DNA of 64,000 nucleotides from Qaidamihabitans albus (lineage in GTDB: Bacteria > Actinomycetota > Actinomycetes > Mycobacteriales > Pseudonocardiaceae). The stretch lies in NCBI RefSeq assembly GCF_016464705.1, contig NZ_JAEHOB010000002.1, positions 124,001 to 188,000 on the forward strand. Reading direction: 5' to 3'. Below the pieces are notes generated by a model. It made no database searches and was not told the origin of the DNA. It saw only the letters and a program-made list of their open reading frames with translations. A program made the translations under genes and the position numbers. Numbering within the stretch: position 1 is the stretch's first letter; each line of letters starts with the position of its first letter. This document shows, one piece after another, positions 54,876 through 63,971 of this stretch.

Positions 54876-55703
54876 CTATGCCCTCGATCCAATCCACAAC
54901 GTCACGCCGATCAAGGCGCCGATCCCCACGACCCACGCGATGACGCCCTCGGAGGCCGGTCCCAGCCCGCCGAGCGGGTTACCGCCAGGAGCGTTGCTGC
55001 CCTCCGACACCGACTTGACGAACGCGATGATGTCTTCCTTCTCGTCCGGGGTGAGCTGCCGGTCGGAGAACTTCGGCATATTCTGCGGCCCGGTGAGCAT
55101 CGCGGTGTAGATCTGCTCCTCGTTGGCCGGCTCCAGGTGCGGGGCGAACTTGCCGGAGGACAGCGCGCCACCCTGGCCGGTGAAGTTGTGGCAGGACGCA
55201 CAGTTCAGCCGGAACAGCTCGCCGCCGCGTGCCGGGTTGGAGCCCTGCAGCGCCTCGCCGCTCTCGGCGGGCCGCTCCGGGCCGCCGCCGTGCGCCTGGA
55301 CGTAGGCGCTCAGCGCGTCGATCTCCTCGGGTGTCAGCTTCACGGGCTTGCGCTGCGCCTGTGCCTCCTGGCGCACCATCGGCATGCGGCCGGTGGAGGT
55401 CTGGAAGTACACCGCGGCCTCGCCGATGCCGATCAGGCTCGGCCCCCGGTCCTCGACACCCTGCAGGTTCGAGCCGTGACAGCTGATGCACGTGTTGTTG
55501 TAGATCTCCGCGCCCTTGCGCAGCAGCGCGGGATCGGTCTGCGCCTGCGCGGTCTGCGGTTCCGGCGCGAACACGGCGTACAGGGCGCCTGCGCTCAGCA
55601 GCGCGAGACCGAGCGTGAGCAGGCCGGCGACGCGCCTGCGGAACTTCGATCGGCGCGTGGCCCGCCGCGTCGATGCGGTGGCGGCGTTCTTGCTGGTGGT
55701 CAT
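54876..55703 (-). CDS. qcrC: cytochrome bc1 complex, diheme cytochrome c subunit
   Basis: This 275-residue membrane-anchored protein carries two c-type hemes in the arrangement typical of actinobacteria that have no free cytochrome c: [11 protein letters not shown] (about residue 70) and [11 protein letters not shown] (about 165), each with the histidine ligand. Methionine ligands are probably in MPMV and MPKF. An N-terminal signal-anchor ([20 protein letters not shown]) and a C-terminal transmembrane helix ([20 protein letters not shown]) hold it in the membrane. It passes electrons to the CuA site of CtaC directly. ATG 55703 is chosen; a TTG start at 55715 is possible. Confidence 0.95.
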   Translation of the reverse strand: MTTSKNAATASTRRATRRSKFRRRVAGLLTLGLALLSAGALYAVFAPEPQTAQAQTDPALLRKGAEIYNNTCISCHGSNLQGVEDRGPSLIGIGEAAVYFQTSTGRMPMVRQEAQAQRKPVKLTPEEIDALSAYVQAHGGGPERPAESGEALQGSNPARGGELFRLNCASCHNFTGQGGALSSGKFAPHLEPANEEQIYTAMLTGPQNMPKFSDRQLTPDEKEDIIAFVKSVSEGSNAPGGNPLGGLGPASEGVIAWVVGIGALIGVTLWIGSRA

Positions 55704-55759
55704 CTTTATCGGCAACCCTTGCTGTCAGTCCGGCCGACGGTGGCAGGCGGTAATGGACA

Positions 55760-56389
55760 TCACGGAATGATGTAGATCACCGCGAACAGGCCGATCCACA
55801 CGATGTCGACGAAGTGCCAGTAGTAGGAGACGACGATCGCCGACGTCGCCTGCGCGGGAGTGAACTTGCTCAGCCTCGTTCGCATCAGCAGGTAGACGAA
55901 CGCGACGAGGCCACCGATCACGTGCAGCCCGTGGAACCCGGTGGTCAGGTAGAAGACGGTGCCGTAGGCACCCGAGGGAATGGTCACACCCTCGTCGATC
56001 AGGTTCAGGTACTCGTAACCCTGGCCGCCGACGAAGATCGTCCCCATCAGCAGGGTGATCAGGTACCACCGGCGCAACCCGTAGACGTCGCCCCGCTCGG
56101 CGGCGAACACGCCGAACTGGCAGGTGAACGAGGACGCCACCAGGATGATCGTGAACGGCAGCGCGTACGGGACGTTCAGGTGGATCAGTTCGCCGGTGGC
56201 GGGGTTGACCGGCGGCCAGTGGCCCGTGTCGTTCTGCGCCTTGACCGTGAAGAACATGGCGAACAGCCCAGCGAAGAACATGAGCTCGCTGGACAACCAC
56301 ACGATCGTGCCGACGCTGACCATGTTCGGCCGGTTCAGCGAGTGCACCCGCTGGCTGATGGTGGGAGCTGCCGTTGTCACGAGTCGCAT
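55760..56389 (-). CDS. ctaE: cytochrome c oxidase subunit III
   Basis: This 209-residue membrane protein of the aa3-type terminal oxidase has five predicted helices (for example [60 protein letters not shown] and [20 protein letters not shown]). The [15 protein letters not shown] and HFVDIVW segments are signature positions of subunit III. It is the first gene of the ctaE-qcrC-qcrA-qcrB unit, as in mycobacteria and corynebacteria, where the bc1 complex and the oxidase form a supercomplex. ATG 56389 has GGAGAGG upstream. Subunit I (ctaD) is not in this window. Confidence 0.95.
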   Translation of the reverse strand: MRLVTTAAPTISQRVHSLNRPNMVSVGTIVWLSSELMFFAGLFAMFFTVKAQNDTGHWPPVNPATGELIHLNVPYALPFTIILVASSFTCQFGVFAAERGDVYGLRRWYLITLLMGTIFVGGQGYEYLNLIDEGVTIPSGAYGTVFYLTTGFHGLHVIGGLVAFVYLLMRTRLSKFTPAQATSAIVVSYYWHFVDIVWIGLFAVIYIIP

Positions 56390-56454
56390 TATGTCCTCTC
56401 CGGGACGGGCACCGCAGATCGGGTCCTACGGTGAGTCGTTGAAGGAGTGATGAC

Positions 56455-56889
56455 GTGCGGGAGCGGCGGCAGGGCGGCTGGCTCGGTCGGCTCCGCCGGC
56501 TCCGGGAGCGGCTCGGCCGTCCTTCCGTGCCGGCGCTGGAGGTCGACGATCCGGCGCTGGCCGTCGTCGCCGGGTCGTTCGCCGTCGGGGAGGCCGACTC
56601 CGCCGCCCTCGCCAGGGCGGGTGACTGGGTACCCGAACGGCCGGCCGTACTGAGGCACCACCTGCTGCTGCCCGCCGAGCGCGTGCCCGAGGCGGCCACC
56701 CTGCTCGCGCAGGACGGCTGGGACCTGCGCGAGGTCTCCCACGAGGCCGGGCGGGTGCGGCTGCACGCACTGCGGGTCCAGCGGCTCGACGCGCTCGCCT
56801 GCGCGCGGGAGCGAGCACGGATGGCCGGTCTCGCGCAGCGCCTCGGCGGCGACGCGGAGGGCTGGGATGCGCTGCAACCCCCTGGGTAG
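56455..56889 (+). CDS. conserved hypothetical protein divergent from ctaE
   Basis: This protein of about 144 residues starts with GTG 56455 after GAAGGAG. It has a basic N-terminus (RERRQGGWLGRLRRLRERLG) followed by a compact alpha/beta domain (ALAVVAGSFAVGEADSAALA; RHHLLLPAERVPEAATLL; VRLHALRVQRLDALACARER). The VRLHALRVQRLDAL...RARMAGLAQRLGGD pattern recurs in actinobacterial proteins found next to the trpD/ctaE region, but no function is known. There are no catalytic motifs or membrane segments. It is divergent from ctaE and upstream of the receiver-like gene, about 65 bp apart. Confidence 0.6.
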   Translation: MRERRQGGWLGRLRRLRERLGRPSVPALEVDDPALAVVAGSFAVGEADSAALARAGDWVPERPAVLRHHLLLPAERVPEAATLLAQDGWDLREVSHEAGRVRLHALRVQRLDALACARERARMAGLAQRLGGDAEGWDALQPPG

Positions 56890-56954
56890 GCGAGGGGGTT
56901 GCCGGATAGCATCAAGACATCCACGACCACCGAGGGCCCGGAGGACGCGTCACC

Positions 56955-57365
56955 ATGACCGAGCAGGCGATGAGGATCCTGGTTTTCAGCCACCGGCCCG
57001 AGGTACGCGAGTCGATCATCAACGCCGTCGGCCGCAGGCCGGCCACCGACATCGGCAAGGTCGACTATGTCGAGACCGCCGGTGTCGGCGAGGTGCTCAC
57101 CGAGATGGACTCGGGTGAGATCGATCTCGCCATTTTCGACGGCGAGGCCCAGCCGACCGGGGGCATGGGACTCGCCCGGCAGCTCAAGAACGAGATCGAC
57201 GACTGCCCGCCGATCGTGGTGGCGGTGCGGCGCAAGGACGACCGCTGGCTGGCGACCTGGTCGCAGGCGGACGCGGTGCTGGTGCACCCGCTGGACCCGC
57301 TGACCGCCGCCGGCACCGTCGCGGACGTGCTGCGCACGCGGCGCGTGCCCGTCGTCGGCGGGTGA
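56955..57365 (+). CDS. pseudo-receiver (response-regulator-like) protein
   Basis: This 136-residue protein has the alpha/beta fold of a CheY-type receiver domain ([60 protein letters not shown]). The acidic pair normally found after strand 1 is replaced by Ser-His (FSHRPEV), and the position of the invariant lysine reads VHPLDPL. One aspartate remains at the phosphorylation position (IFDGEA). It has no output domain. It is probably a pseudo-receiver working by protein contacts. It directly precedes trpD, with stop/start overlap depending on the trpD start. In other actinobacteria a similar gene sits before trpD. Confidence 0.7.
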   Translation: MTEQAMRILVFSHRPEVRESIINAVGRRPATDIGKVDYVETAGVGEVLTEMDSGEIDLAIFDGEAQPTGGMGLARQLKNEIDDCPPIVVAVRRKDDRWLATWSQADAVLVHPLDPLTAAGTVADVLRTRRVPVVGG

Positions 57366-57367
57366 GC

Positions 57368-58420
57368 ATGGCCGAAAACAGCGCCGACAGGGCCGCACTC
57401 ACCTGGCCTGCCCTGCTGCACCGGCTCGTCGACGGCACCGACCTCTCCGAGGCGGACACCGCCTGGGCGATGGACCAGGTCATGTCGGGCGAGGCCACGC
57501 CGGCGCAGATCGCCGGGTTCGCCGTCGCGTTGCGCGCGAAGGGCGAGACGGCCGCCGAGATCGCCGGCATGGCGGAGGCGATGCTCACCCACGCCCGCCG
57601 GGTCGACCTCGGCGAGCTGCGGGCGGTCGACATCGTCGGTACCGGCGGCGACCGGTCCGGCTCGGTGAACATCTCCACGATGACGGCGGTGGTCGTCGCG
57701 GCGGCCGGGGTACCGGTGGTCAAGCACGGCAACCGGGCGGCCTCCTCCAGGTCCGGCGCCGCCGACGTGCTCGAAGCCCTCGGCGTGGCGATCGATCTCC
57801 AACCCGATGGCGTGCAGCGGTCCGTCCGCGAGCTCGGGATCGGGTTCTGCTTCGCACCGGTGTTCCATCCCGGCTTCCGCCACGCGGGCGCCCCGCGCCG
57901 GGAGCTCGGCGTGCCGACGACGTTCAACCTGCTCGGACCGCTGACCAACCCGGCGCAGCCGGGCGCGGGACTGGTCGGCTGCGCCTATCCGGACAAGATG
58001 CGGGTGCTCGCCGAGGTGTTCGCCCGGCGGGGTGCCAGCGTGCTGCTCGTCCGCGGCGACGACGGGCTCGACGAGATCACCACCACGACGACGAGCTCGG
58101 CCTGGGTCGTGTCTGGTGGCGAGATCCGCCAGGAGCGCATCGACCCGGCCGCGCTGGACGTGCCGCGCGGGACCGCCGAGGGCCTGCGTGGCGGTGACGC
58201 GGCCACCAACGCCGAGGTGCTGCGGGAGCTGGTGCACGGGAAGCCGGGTGCCGTGCGCGACGCCGTGCTGCTCAACGCCGCGGGCGCACTCGCGGCGTTC
58301 AACGGCTTCTCCGCCGACCTCACGGCCGACCTCGGCGCCGGGCTCCGGTCGGCCACCGACGCCATCGACTCCGGTGCCGCCGCCGACCTGCTGGCCCGCT
58401 GGTCCCGTTTCACCTCGTGA
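57368..58420 (+). CDS. trpD: anthranilate phosphoribosyltransferase
   Basis: This 350-residue class III phosphoribosyltransferase of tryptophan synthesis transfers ribose-5-phosphate from PRPP to anthranilate. Motifs are the N-terminal helix bundle with [20 protein letters not shown], the PRPP loop [60 protein letters not shown], and the DDGLDE magnesium motif. ATG 57368 is used; a GTG at 57362 overlaps the upstream stop. No other trp gene lies nearby, as in mycobacteria. The gene ends with TCG-TGA inside the left arm of a 46-bp hairpin, so its last residue is a serine coded by the repeat. Confidence 0.95.
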   Translation: MAENSADRAALTWPALLHRLVDGTDLSEADTAWAMDQVMSGEATPAQIAGFAVALRAKGETAAEIAGMAEAMLTHARRVDLGELRAVDIVGTGGDRSGSVNISTMTAVVVAAAGVPVVKHGNRAASSRSGAADVLEALGVAIDLQPDGVQRSVRELGIGFCFAPVFHPGFRHAGAPRRELGVPTTFNLLGPLTNPAQPGAGLVGCAYPDKMRVLAEVFARRGASVLLVRGDDGLDEITTTTTSSAWVVSGGEIRQERIDPAALDVPRGTAEGLRGGDAATNAEVLRELVHGKPGAVRDAVLLNAAGALAAFNGFSADLTADLGAGLRSATDAIDSGAAADLLARWSRFTS

Positions 58421-58459
58421 GTGCCTACCCGAGTTAGAACTCGCGCAGGCACTCACGAG
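58414..58459. repeat. 46-bp hairpin repeat, copy 6 (loop TAGA)
   Basis: The left arm carries the trpD stop (TGA 58418-58420) and the right arm the stop of the convergent GlxA-type regulator gene (58453-58455). The core is CCTACC against CCTGCG, two mismatches in a 21-bp stem. Both proteins end in a serine encoded by the arm. Confidence 0.9.
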
Positions 58460-59415
58460 CCGGTGAAGGTCTTCCGGTACTCACTGGGCGACGTGCCGCG
58501 CAGGCGCTTGAACTGGTGCCGCAGCGCGGCCGCCGACGAGTAGCCGCACGCCAGCGCGATGTCCTCGACCGGGTACCGGCCCTCCTCCAGCAGCCCCTGC
58601 GCGCGGTCCAGCCGCCGCTCGGTGAGCCACCGGTGCGGGGTCGTGCCGGTGGCCGTGGCGAACCGGCGCAGGAACGTCCGCTCCCCCAGCCCCGCGCGGC
58701 GGGCGAGTTCGGCGACGCCGACGGGCTGGTCGAGCCTGCGCTCGATCCACTCGAGCACCTCGGCGACCACGGCGTCGTCCGGTGCGCCGGTGGCGGGCAC
58801 GGGCGCCTCCACGAACTGCGCCTGCCCGCCGGCGCGATGGGGAGAGGTGACCATGCGCCGCGCGAGCGCGGTCGCCGCCGCCACGCCACGCAGCCTGCGC
58901 ACGAGATGCAGGCACAGGTCCACGGCGGCGACCGTGCCCGCGCTGGTGAACACGCCGTCGTCCTCGGTGTAGAGCGCCTGCGCATCGACCCGGGCTGCCG
59001 GGAAGCGGCGGCCGAACTCGTTCTCGTACACCCAGTGCACGGTGCACCGCCTGCCGTCGAGCAGGCCCGCGTAGCCGAGCGAGAACACTCCGGCGCAGAA
59101 TCCGGCCACCCAGGCACCCCGCTCCGCCGCCGCCCTCAGCACGTCGAGCACCGGCGCGGGTGGCGGAGCGCTGCGCGGCGCACACGTCGGCACCACCAGC
59201 AGGTCGGCGGCCGCGGCCACATCGAGTGTGGACAGCCCGCCCAGCTCGAACCCCGACCAGCTCCGCACCGGCGCGCCGCCGGGCGAGCACACTGCGAAGT
59301 CCCACCCGGCCATACCGTCGGCGGCGCGGTCGGTGCCGAAGACCTCGCACGCCACGCCGAGCTCGAACGGCGACACCGCCTCCGCAACCACGACCGCGAC
59401 CCGATCCACCCGCAT
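58453..59415 (-). CDS. GlxA-type AraC-family regulator with DJ-1/PfpI domain
   Basis: This 320-residue regulator has an N-terminal DJ-1/PfpI-like domain (RVDRVAVVVAEAVSPFELGV; WVAGFCAGVFSLGYAGLLDG with the conserved cysteine) and a C-terminal AraC DNA-binding domain with two HTH motifs (VGVAELARRAGLGERTFLRR; IALACGYSSAAALRHQFKRL). Regulators of this kind control catabolic or stress genes and respond to small-molecule ligands. ATG 59415 yields the usual N-terminus. It is divergent from the EamA transporter gene (82 bp between), which is a plausible target. It converges with trpD across the 46-bp hairpin, which supplies its last codons. Confidence 0.92.
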   Translation of the reverse strand: MRVDRVAVVVAEAVSPFELGVACEVFGTDRAADGMAGWDFAVCSPGGAPVRSWSGFELGGLSTLDVAAAADLLVVPTCAPRSAPPPAPVLDVLRAAAERGAWVAGFCAGVFSLGYAGLLDGRRCTVHWVYENEFGRRFPAARVDAQALYTEDDGVFTSAGTVAAVDLCLHLVRRLRGVAAATALARRMVTSPHRAGGQAQFVEAPVPATGAPDDAVVAEVLEWIERRLDQPVGVAELARRAGLGERTFLRRFATATGTTPHRWLTERRLDRAQGLLEEGRYPVEDIALACGYSSAAALRHQFKRLRGTSPSEYRKTFTGS

Positions 59416-59497
59416 GACGGGCAGTCTGTCACAAGTTTTGCGGTCGGCGTCACTTCTGCCACTCGCCGGTCCGGCGCCGCGACCGGAGGCTGTGCTC

Positions 59498-60433
59498 ATG
59501 ACGAAGCTCACGGCGAAGACGATCGGGACGCAGGCGGCGGGCGGCGCACCCGGGGTCCCTGGCGATCGGAGCGCGCTCACCAAGTGGGCGGCGGCGATGG
59601 CACTGTCGGGAACGATCGGGGCGGTCGTGCTGGAGAGCGGGGCACAGGCACCCGCCGTGGCGTTCGCCCGCTGCCTCGTCGGCGGGCTGCTGCTCCTGGT
59701 GTGGTGTGCCGCGCGCGGCTGGCTGCGCCCGGGCAGGCTCGCGCTGAGCAGGCGAGACGTCGGCCTGGCCGCGCTCGGTGGCGTGCTGCTGGTGGGCAAC
59801 TGGGTACTGCTGTTCACCGCGTACACGCTCTCGTCGATCTCGGTGAGCACCGTCGTCTACCACACGCAGCCGCTGCTGCTGGTCGGCCTGGCCGCCGTGC
59901 TGCTCGGCGAGACCGTGACCCGCGGGCATCTCGTACGTGCCGTGGTGGCGTTCGGTGGCGTGGCGCTGATCTCACTGGGCGCGCAGGGGGCGGGCGGAGA
60001 GCCGGTGCGCCTTGGCGGCATCGCGCTCGCGCTGGGCGCCGCCGTGCTCTACGCGGGCGCGTCACTGGTCGCGAAGCGGCTCTCGCACGTCCGGCCGCAC
60101 CTGCTCGCGGCCACCCAGCTGACGATCGGCGCCGTGCTGCTCGCACCCGTGCTGGCGGTCACGCCGCTGCCCGCCTCGGCCGGCGGGCTGCTGTGGTTGC
60201 TGCTGCTGGGCGGCGTGCACACGGCGCTGCTGTACGTGCTCATGTACGGCAGCATCGGCAGGCTGCCCACCGGCACGGTGGCGCTGCTGTCGTACCTGTA
60301 CCCGGTGGTGGCGGTGATCGTCGACGTTCTCGCCTACGGGCACCGGCTGACCGTGCCGGAACTCGCCGGGATGCTCGCCGTGCTGGCCGCCGCGATGAGC
60401 CCGGCGGCGCTCCGCGCGAAGCGGAGCACCTAG
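59498..60433 (+). CDS. EamA-family (DMT superfamily) transporter
   Basis: This 311-residue membrane protein has ten predicted helices in two EamA repeats (KWAAAMALSGTIGAVVLESG; RDVGLAALGGVLLVGNWVLL; TVVYHTQPLLLVGLAAVLLG; GTVALLSYLYPVVAVIVDVL). Members export or import small metabolites such as amino acids or nucleosides. ATG 59498 has GGAGGCTG upstream. It is divergent from the GlxA-type regulator, which may control it. The stop overlaps the ctaF stop by four bases in a tail-to-tail arrangement. The substrate is unknown; the DxxRW-type sugar/drug sub-pattern was not recognised. It is unrelated to the respiratory genes around it. Confidence 0.9.
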   Translation: MTKLTAKTIGTQAAGGAPGVPGDRSALTKWAAAMALSGTIGAVVLESGAQAPAVAFARCLVGGLLLLVWCAARGWLRPGRLALSRRDVGLAALGGVLLVGNWVLLFTAYTLSSISVSTVVYHTQPLLLVGLAAVLLGETVTRGHLVRAVVAFGGVALISLGAQGAGGEPVRLGGIALALGAAVLYAGASLVAKRLSHVRPHLLAATQLTIGAVLLAPVLAVTPLPASAGGLLWLLLLGGVHTALLYVLMYGSIGRLPTGTVALLSYLYPVVAVIVDVLAYGHRLTVPELAGMLAVLAAAMSPAALRAKRST

Positions 60434-60849
60434 TGGTGCTCCTGGCCCGTGTGGTACTCGAAGACGAGCCCGCCGATGGCGATGAGCAGCGCGACGATGG
60501 CCATGATGAGCAGCCAGACCTGGAAGAACGCGAGCGCGACACCGGCGATGGCGGCCGCGGCGGCGAGGGCGACCGGCCAGTAGCTACCGGGGCTGAAGAA
60601 GCCGAGCTCGCCGGCGCCGTCGCTGATCTCGGCTTCCTCGGTGTCCTCCGGCCGCGGCTCGATGCGCCGCGCGATGAAGCGGAAGTAGCTGCCGACCAGC
60701 AGCGCCAGGCCACCGGTGAGGATCAGCGCCACGGTGCCGATCGGCTCGACGCCGTCCTCGGTCATGTAGGCGGTCATCACCCCGTAGACCGCGGCCACGA
60801 GAAAGGCAAAGACCGTGACGATGTCGAAAATCCGGGCTTCGACCTTCAT
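60430..60849 (-). CDS. ctaF: cytochrome c oxidase subunit IV (actinobacterial CtaF)
   Basis: This 139-residue membrane protein is of the actinobacterial-type subunit IV of aa3 oxidase. It has helices IFDIVTVFAFLVAAVYGVMT, IGTVALILTGGLALLVGSYF, YWPVALAAAAAIAGVALAFF and VWLLIMAIVALLIAIGGLVF, with conserved RFIARRIEPRPEDTEEAEI between and an FEYHTGQEHH end. It lies just downstream of ctaC, with 68 bp between, so both are co-transcribed. The order ctaC-ctaF matches mycobacteria. It stabilises the oxidase and takes part in the bc1-aa3 supercomplex. ATG 60849 is the start. Confidence 0.93.
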   Translation of the reverse strand: MKVEARIFDIVTVFAFLVAAVYGVMTAYMTEDGVEPIGTVALILTGGLALLVGSYFRFIARRIEPRPEDTEEAEISDGAGELGFFSPGSYWPVALAAAAAIAGVALAFFQVWLLIMAIVALLIAIGGLVFEYHTGQEHH

Positions 60850-60917
60850 GGACCTGTCCTCACAATGTCACTGCCTCACTGGATTCACTCAGTCGCCTTG
60901 GCCGGCGGATGGGCGGT

Positions 60918-61865
60918 TCAGCCGGACGCGGTGCGCAGCCTGCGGTCGGTGGCGAACGGCTCCGTGGTCACCGCGGTCGGGCTGCACAGCTCGCCGCAGC
61001 CCTCGTCCTGCATGGCGCCCAGTGCCTCGGCGGCGGTGTTCGGCCTGCCGGTCGCAGGGTTGATCTGCCTGCGCAGGTCCAGGTACCGGTCGTACCTGTC
61101 CGGCGAGAGGGCACGCACCTCGAAGTTCATCATCGCGTGGTAGGTGCCGCACAGCTCGGCGCAGCGGCCGACGAACGAGCCCTCACGATCGATGGTGTTC
61201 TGGAACACGTTGTCCTGGTTGTTCTTCTCCGGGTACGGCATGACGTCCCGCTTGAAGTTGAACTCCGGGACCCAGAACGAGTGGATCACGTCGGTCGAGC
61301 GGAGGTTGTACTGGACGACGCGGTCGGTGGGGAGCACTAGCAGCGGAACCTCCGTGGAGCTGCCGACCGTGCTCACCGGCTCACCGTCGGGGGCAGGCGC
61401 TTCCTCCGGGTACTGGAACTCCCAGTTCCACTGGAACGCGGTCACGTCGACGGTGACGTCCGGGTCGTCCTTCTTGTCGAGGATCGAGCTCTCGGTGGTG
61501 GCGGTGAAGAAGAACAGGACGCAGACCATGATCACCGGCACCACCACGGTGAACAGTTCCAGCGGAACGTTGTACTGGAACTGGCGCGGCAGCGGCTCGG
61601 TCTCGTGCTTCTTCTTCCGGTGGAACGCGACGGTCCAGAAGATCAGGCCCCAGACGATGACACCGACCACCAGCGCCGCGATGACGGACCACGTCCAGAG
61701 CAGGCGCATGCTTTCCGCTTCCGGCGTGACGCCTTCCGGCCAGCCGAACCGCAGAACTTCCTCGCCCGAGCAACCGGTCGCCGTGACGGCGACGAGCCCG
61801 GCGAGCGCGGCAACCTTCGCGGCCCTGGCGGGCCGGGTTGCCCGGGTGCGCTTTGCAACGCCCAC
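60918..61865 (-). CDS. ctaC: cytochrome c oxidase subunit II
   Basis: This 315-residue subunit carries the CuA centre. It has an N-terminal signal with a lipobox-like VTATGCSG, two transmembrane helices (LLWTWSVIAALVVGVIVWGL and LELFTVVVPVIMVCVLFFFT) and the CuA domain: VIHSFWVPEF (His), then GRCAELCGTYHAMM with the two cysteines, histidine and methionine ligands. The segment FQWNWEFQYPEEAPAP carries the aromatic electron-entry patch. Length and layout match actinobacterial subunit II, which accepts electrons directly from diheme QcrC. ctaF follows on the same strand. The start is ATG 61865. It is divergent from asnB. Confidence 0.95.
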   Translation of the reverse strand: MGVAKRTRATRPARAAKVAALAGLVAVTATGCSGEEVLRFGWPEGVTPEAESMRLLWTWSVIAALVVGVIVWGLIFWTVAFHRKKKHETEPLPRQFQYNVPLELFTVVVPVIMVCVLFFFTATTESSILDKKDDPDVTVDVTAFQWNWEFQYPEEAPAPDGEPVSTVGSSTEVPLLVLPTDRVVQYNLRSTDVIHSFWVPEFNFKRDVMPYPEKNNQDNVFQNTIDREGSFVGRCAELCGTYHAMMNFEVRALSPDRYDRYLDLRRQINPATGRPNTAAEALGAMQDEGCGELCSPTAVTTEPFATDRRLRTASG

Positions 61866-62033
61866 TGCGCGATGCCTCCTCGCCCGATCTTCCTGACAGC
61901 CGGGAGCCTAGCCGAGTTGCCCCGCTTCGCTGTCCAAGGGGTGCGTCGCGACCCAGCGCCCCGGCGCCGGTTCCGGGACCGGCATACTTGCCCCTTCGAA
62001 CGGCGGCGACGAGCAAAAGGTGTGTGAAGACGC

Positions 62034-63962
62034 GTGTGCGGCCTGCTTGGACTGGTCTGTGCCAGCGAGAACGACGCGGCGAAGGCCCGGGACGCGGTCG
62101 GCCGGGCGCTGCGCTGCCAGCGGCACCGCGGCCCCGACGAGACCGATACCTGGGCCGACGGTGAGGTGGTCTACGGCTTCAACCGGCTCGCCATCATCGA
62201 CGTCGAGCACTCGCACCAGCCGCTGACCTGGGGTCCCCCGGAGAACCCGCGGCGCTACACGATCAACTTCAACGGCGAGATCTACAACTATCTCGAGCTG
62301 CGCGAGGAGCTGGCCGCCGAGCACGGTGCGACGTTCGCCACAGAAGGCGACACGGAGGCGATCGTCGCGGCCTACCACCACCTCGGCCCGGCCGCGGTGG
62401 GCCGGCTGCGGGGCATGTTCGCGTTCCTGATCTGGGACTCCGAGCGCAAGGTCGTCTTCGGGGCACGTGACCCGTTCGGGATCAAGCCGCTGTTCTGCTC
62501 GGCCGGGCCGGGCGGAGTGGCCTTCGCCAGTGAGAAGAAGAGCCTGCTGGAGCTCTCGGCGACCCTCGACGTGGCCGAGGAGCTGGACCGCACGGCGCTG
62601 CAGCACTACCTGGTGATGCAGTACGTGCCGGAGCCGGAGACGCTGCACGCCGGGATCCGCCGGATCGAGTCGGGTACGTCGTTCACCGTGGCGCCGGGCG
62701 GGGACGTGAAGACCGAGCGGTACTTCTCCCCCGAGTTCCACGCGCGGCCGGTGTCGGGTCCCGCGCAGGTCGCGTCGCTGCACGAGGAGATCGCCGAGGT
62801 CATGCGCGACTCGGTGGCCAAGCACATGCGCGCGGACGTCACCGTGGGGGCGTTCCTCTCCGGCGGCATCGACTCGACGGCGATCGCCGCGCTGGCCAAG
62901 GAGCACAACCCGAACCTGATCACGTTCACCACCGGGTTCGAGCGGGAGGGCTACTCCGAGGTCGACGTCGCCGCCGAGTCGGCGGCCGCGATCGGGGTGA
63001 AGCACGTGGTGCGCACCGTGTCTCCCGACGAGATGATGGACGTCCTCCCGCTGATCGTGTGGTATCTCGACGATCCGGTGGCCGACCCGGCGCTCGTACC
63101 GCTGTGGTTCATCGCCAGGGAGGCCCGCAGGCACGTGAAGGTGGTGCTGTCCGGCGAGGGCGCGGACGAGCTGTTCGGCGGGTACACGATCTACCGCGAA
63201 CCGCTGTCGCTGGCGCCGTTCGAGAAGGTGCCCGGTGCGGTGCGGAAGCTGCTCGGCAGCCTGTCGGCCCGGATCCCCGAGGGCACGCGTGGCAAGGACC
63301 TGCTGCGCCGCGGGGCGCTGTCGCTGGAGGAGCGCTACTACGGCAACGCCCGGATCTTCCGGGACGACCAGCTGCGGGGCGTGCTGCGGACGTTCACCGA
63401 GGGCGTCGGGCACCGGGACATCACCGAGGCCTGCTACCGCGCCTCGGCGGCGTGGGACCCGGTGGCGCGGATGCAGCATGTCGACCTGTTCACGTGGCTG
63501 CGCGGTGACATCCTCGTCAAGGCCGACAAGATGACGATGGCGAACTCGCTGGAGTTGCGGGTGCCGTTCCTCGACCCGGAGGTGTTCCGCATCGCGTCGG
63601 GCATCCCGCTCGACCAGAAGATCACGCGCGAGACCACCAAGTTCGCGCTGCGCCGCGCGCTGGACGGCATCGTGCCCGCGCACGTGCTCAACCGGCGCAA
63701 GCTGGGCTTCCCGGTGCCGATCCGGCTGTGGCTGCGCGACGAGATGTACGACTGGGCCCGGGGCATCATCGCCGACTCGCAGACCGGCGACCTGCTCGAC
63801 AAGCGGGCCGTGCAGGCGCTGCTCGACGAGCACCGGGACGGCACGATCGACCACAGCAGGCGCCTGTGGGCACTGCTGCTGTTCATGCTGTGGCACGGCA
63901 TCTTCGTGGAGCACCGCATCAAGCCCGACATCCCGGAGCCGCAGTACCCCGTCAAGCTCTGA
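62034..63962 (+). CDS. asnB: asparagine synthase (glutamine-hydrolysing)
   Basis: This 642-residue amidotransferase has an N-terminal Ntn-type glutaminase domain that begins right after the start codon with Cys (MCGLLGLVCASEND), as needed for the catalytic N-terminal cysteine. A C-terminal synthetase domain carries the PP-loop VGAFLSGGIDSTAIAALAKE. Other segments are NFNGEIYNYLELREEL, RDPFGIKPLFCSA, SGEGADELFGGYTIY and LRVPFLDPEVFRIASG. GTG 62034 is forced by the position of the cysteine; a purine-rich AAAAGGTG precedes it. A homologue sits at the same place near ctaC in mycobacteria, where it also modifies mycolic-acid-linked or peptidoglycan substrates (amidation of DAP) in some species; asparagine synthesis is the default reading. 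Confidence 0.93.
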   Translation: MCGLLGLVCASENDAAKARDAVGRALRCQRHRGPDETDTWADGEVVYGFNRLAIIDVEHSHQPLTWGPPENPRRYTINFNGEIYNYLELREELAAEHGATFATEGDTEAIVAAYHHLGPAAVGRLRGMFAFLIWDSERKVVFGARDPFGIKPLFCSAGPGGVAFASEKKSLLELSATLDVAEELDRTALQHYLVMQYVPEPETLHAGIRRIESGTSFTVAPGGDVKTERYFSPEFHARPVSGPAQVASLHEEIAEVMRDSVAKHMRADVTVGAFLSGGIDSTAIAALAKEHNPNLITFTTGFEREGYSEVDVAAESAAAIGVKHVVRTVSPDEMMDVLPLIVWYLDDPVADPALVPLWFIAREARRHVKVVLSGEGADELFGGYTIYREPLSLAPFEKVPGAVRKLLGSLSARIPEGTRGKDLLRRGALSLEERYYGNARIFRDDQLRGVLRTFTEGVGHRDITEACYRASAAWDPVARMQHVDLFTWLRGDILVKADKMTMANSLELRVPFLDPEVFRIASGIPLDQKITRETTKFALRRALDGIVPAHVLNRRKLGFPVPIRLWLRDEMYDWARGIIADSQTGDLLDKRAVQALLDEHRDGTIDHSRRLWALLLFMLWHGIFVEHRIKPDIPEPQYPVKL

Positions 63963-63971
63963 CCCGGTCGG

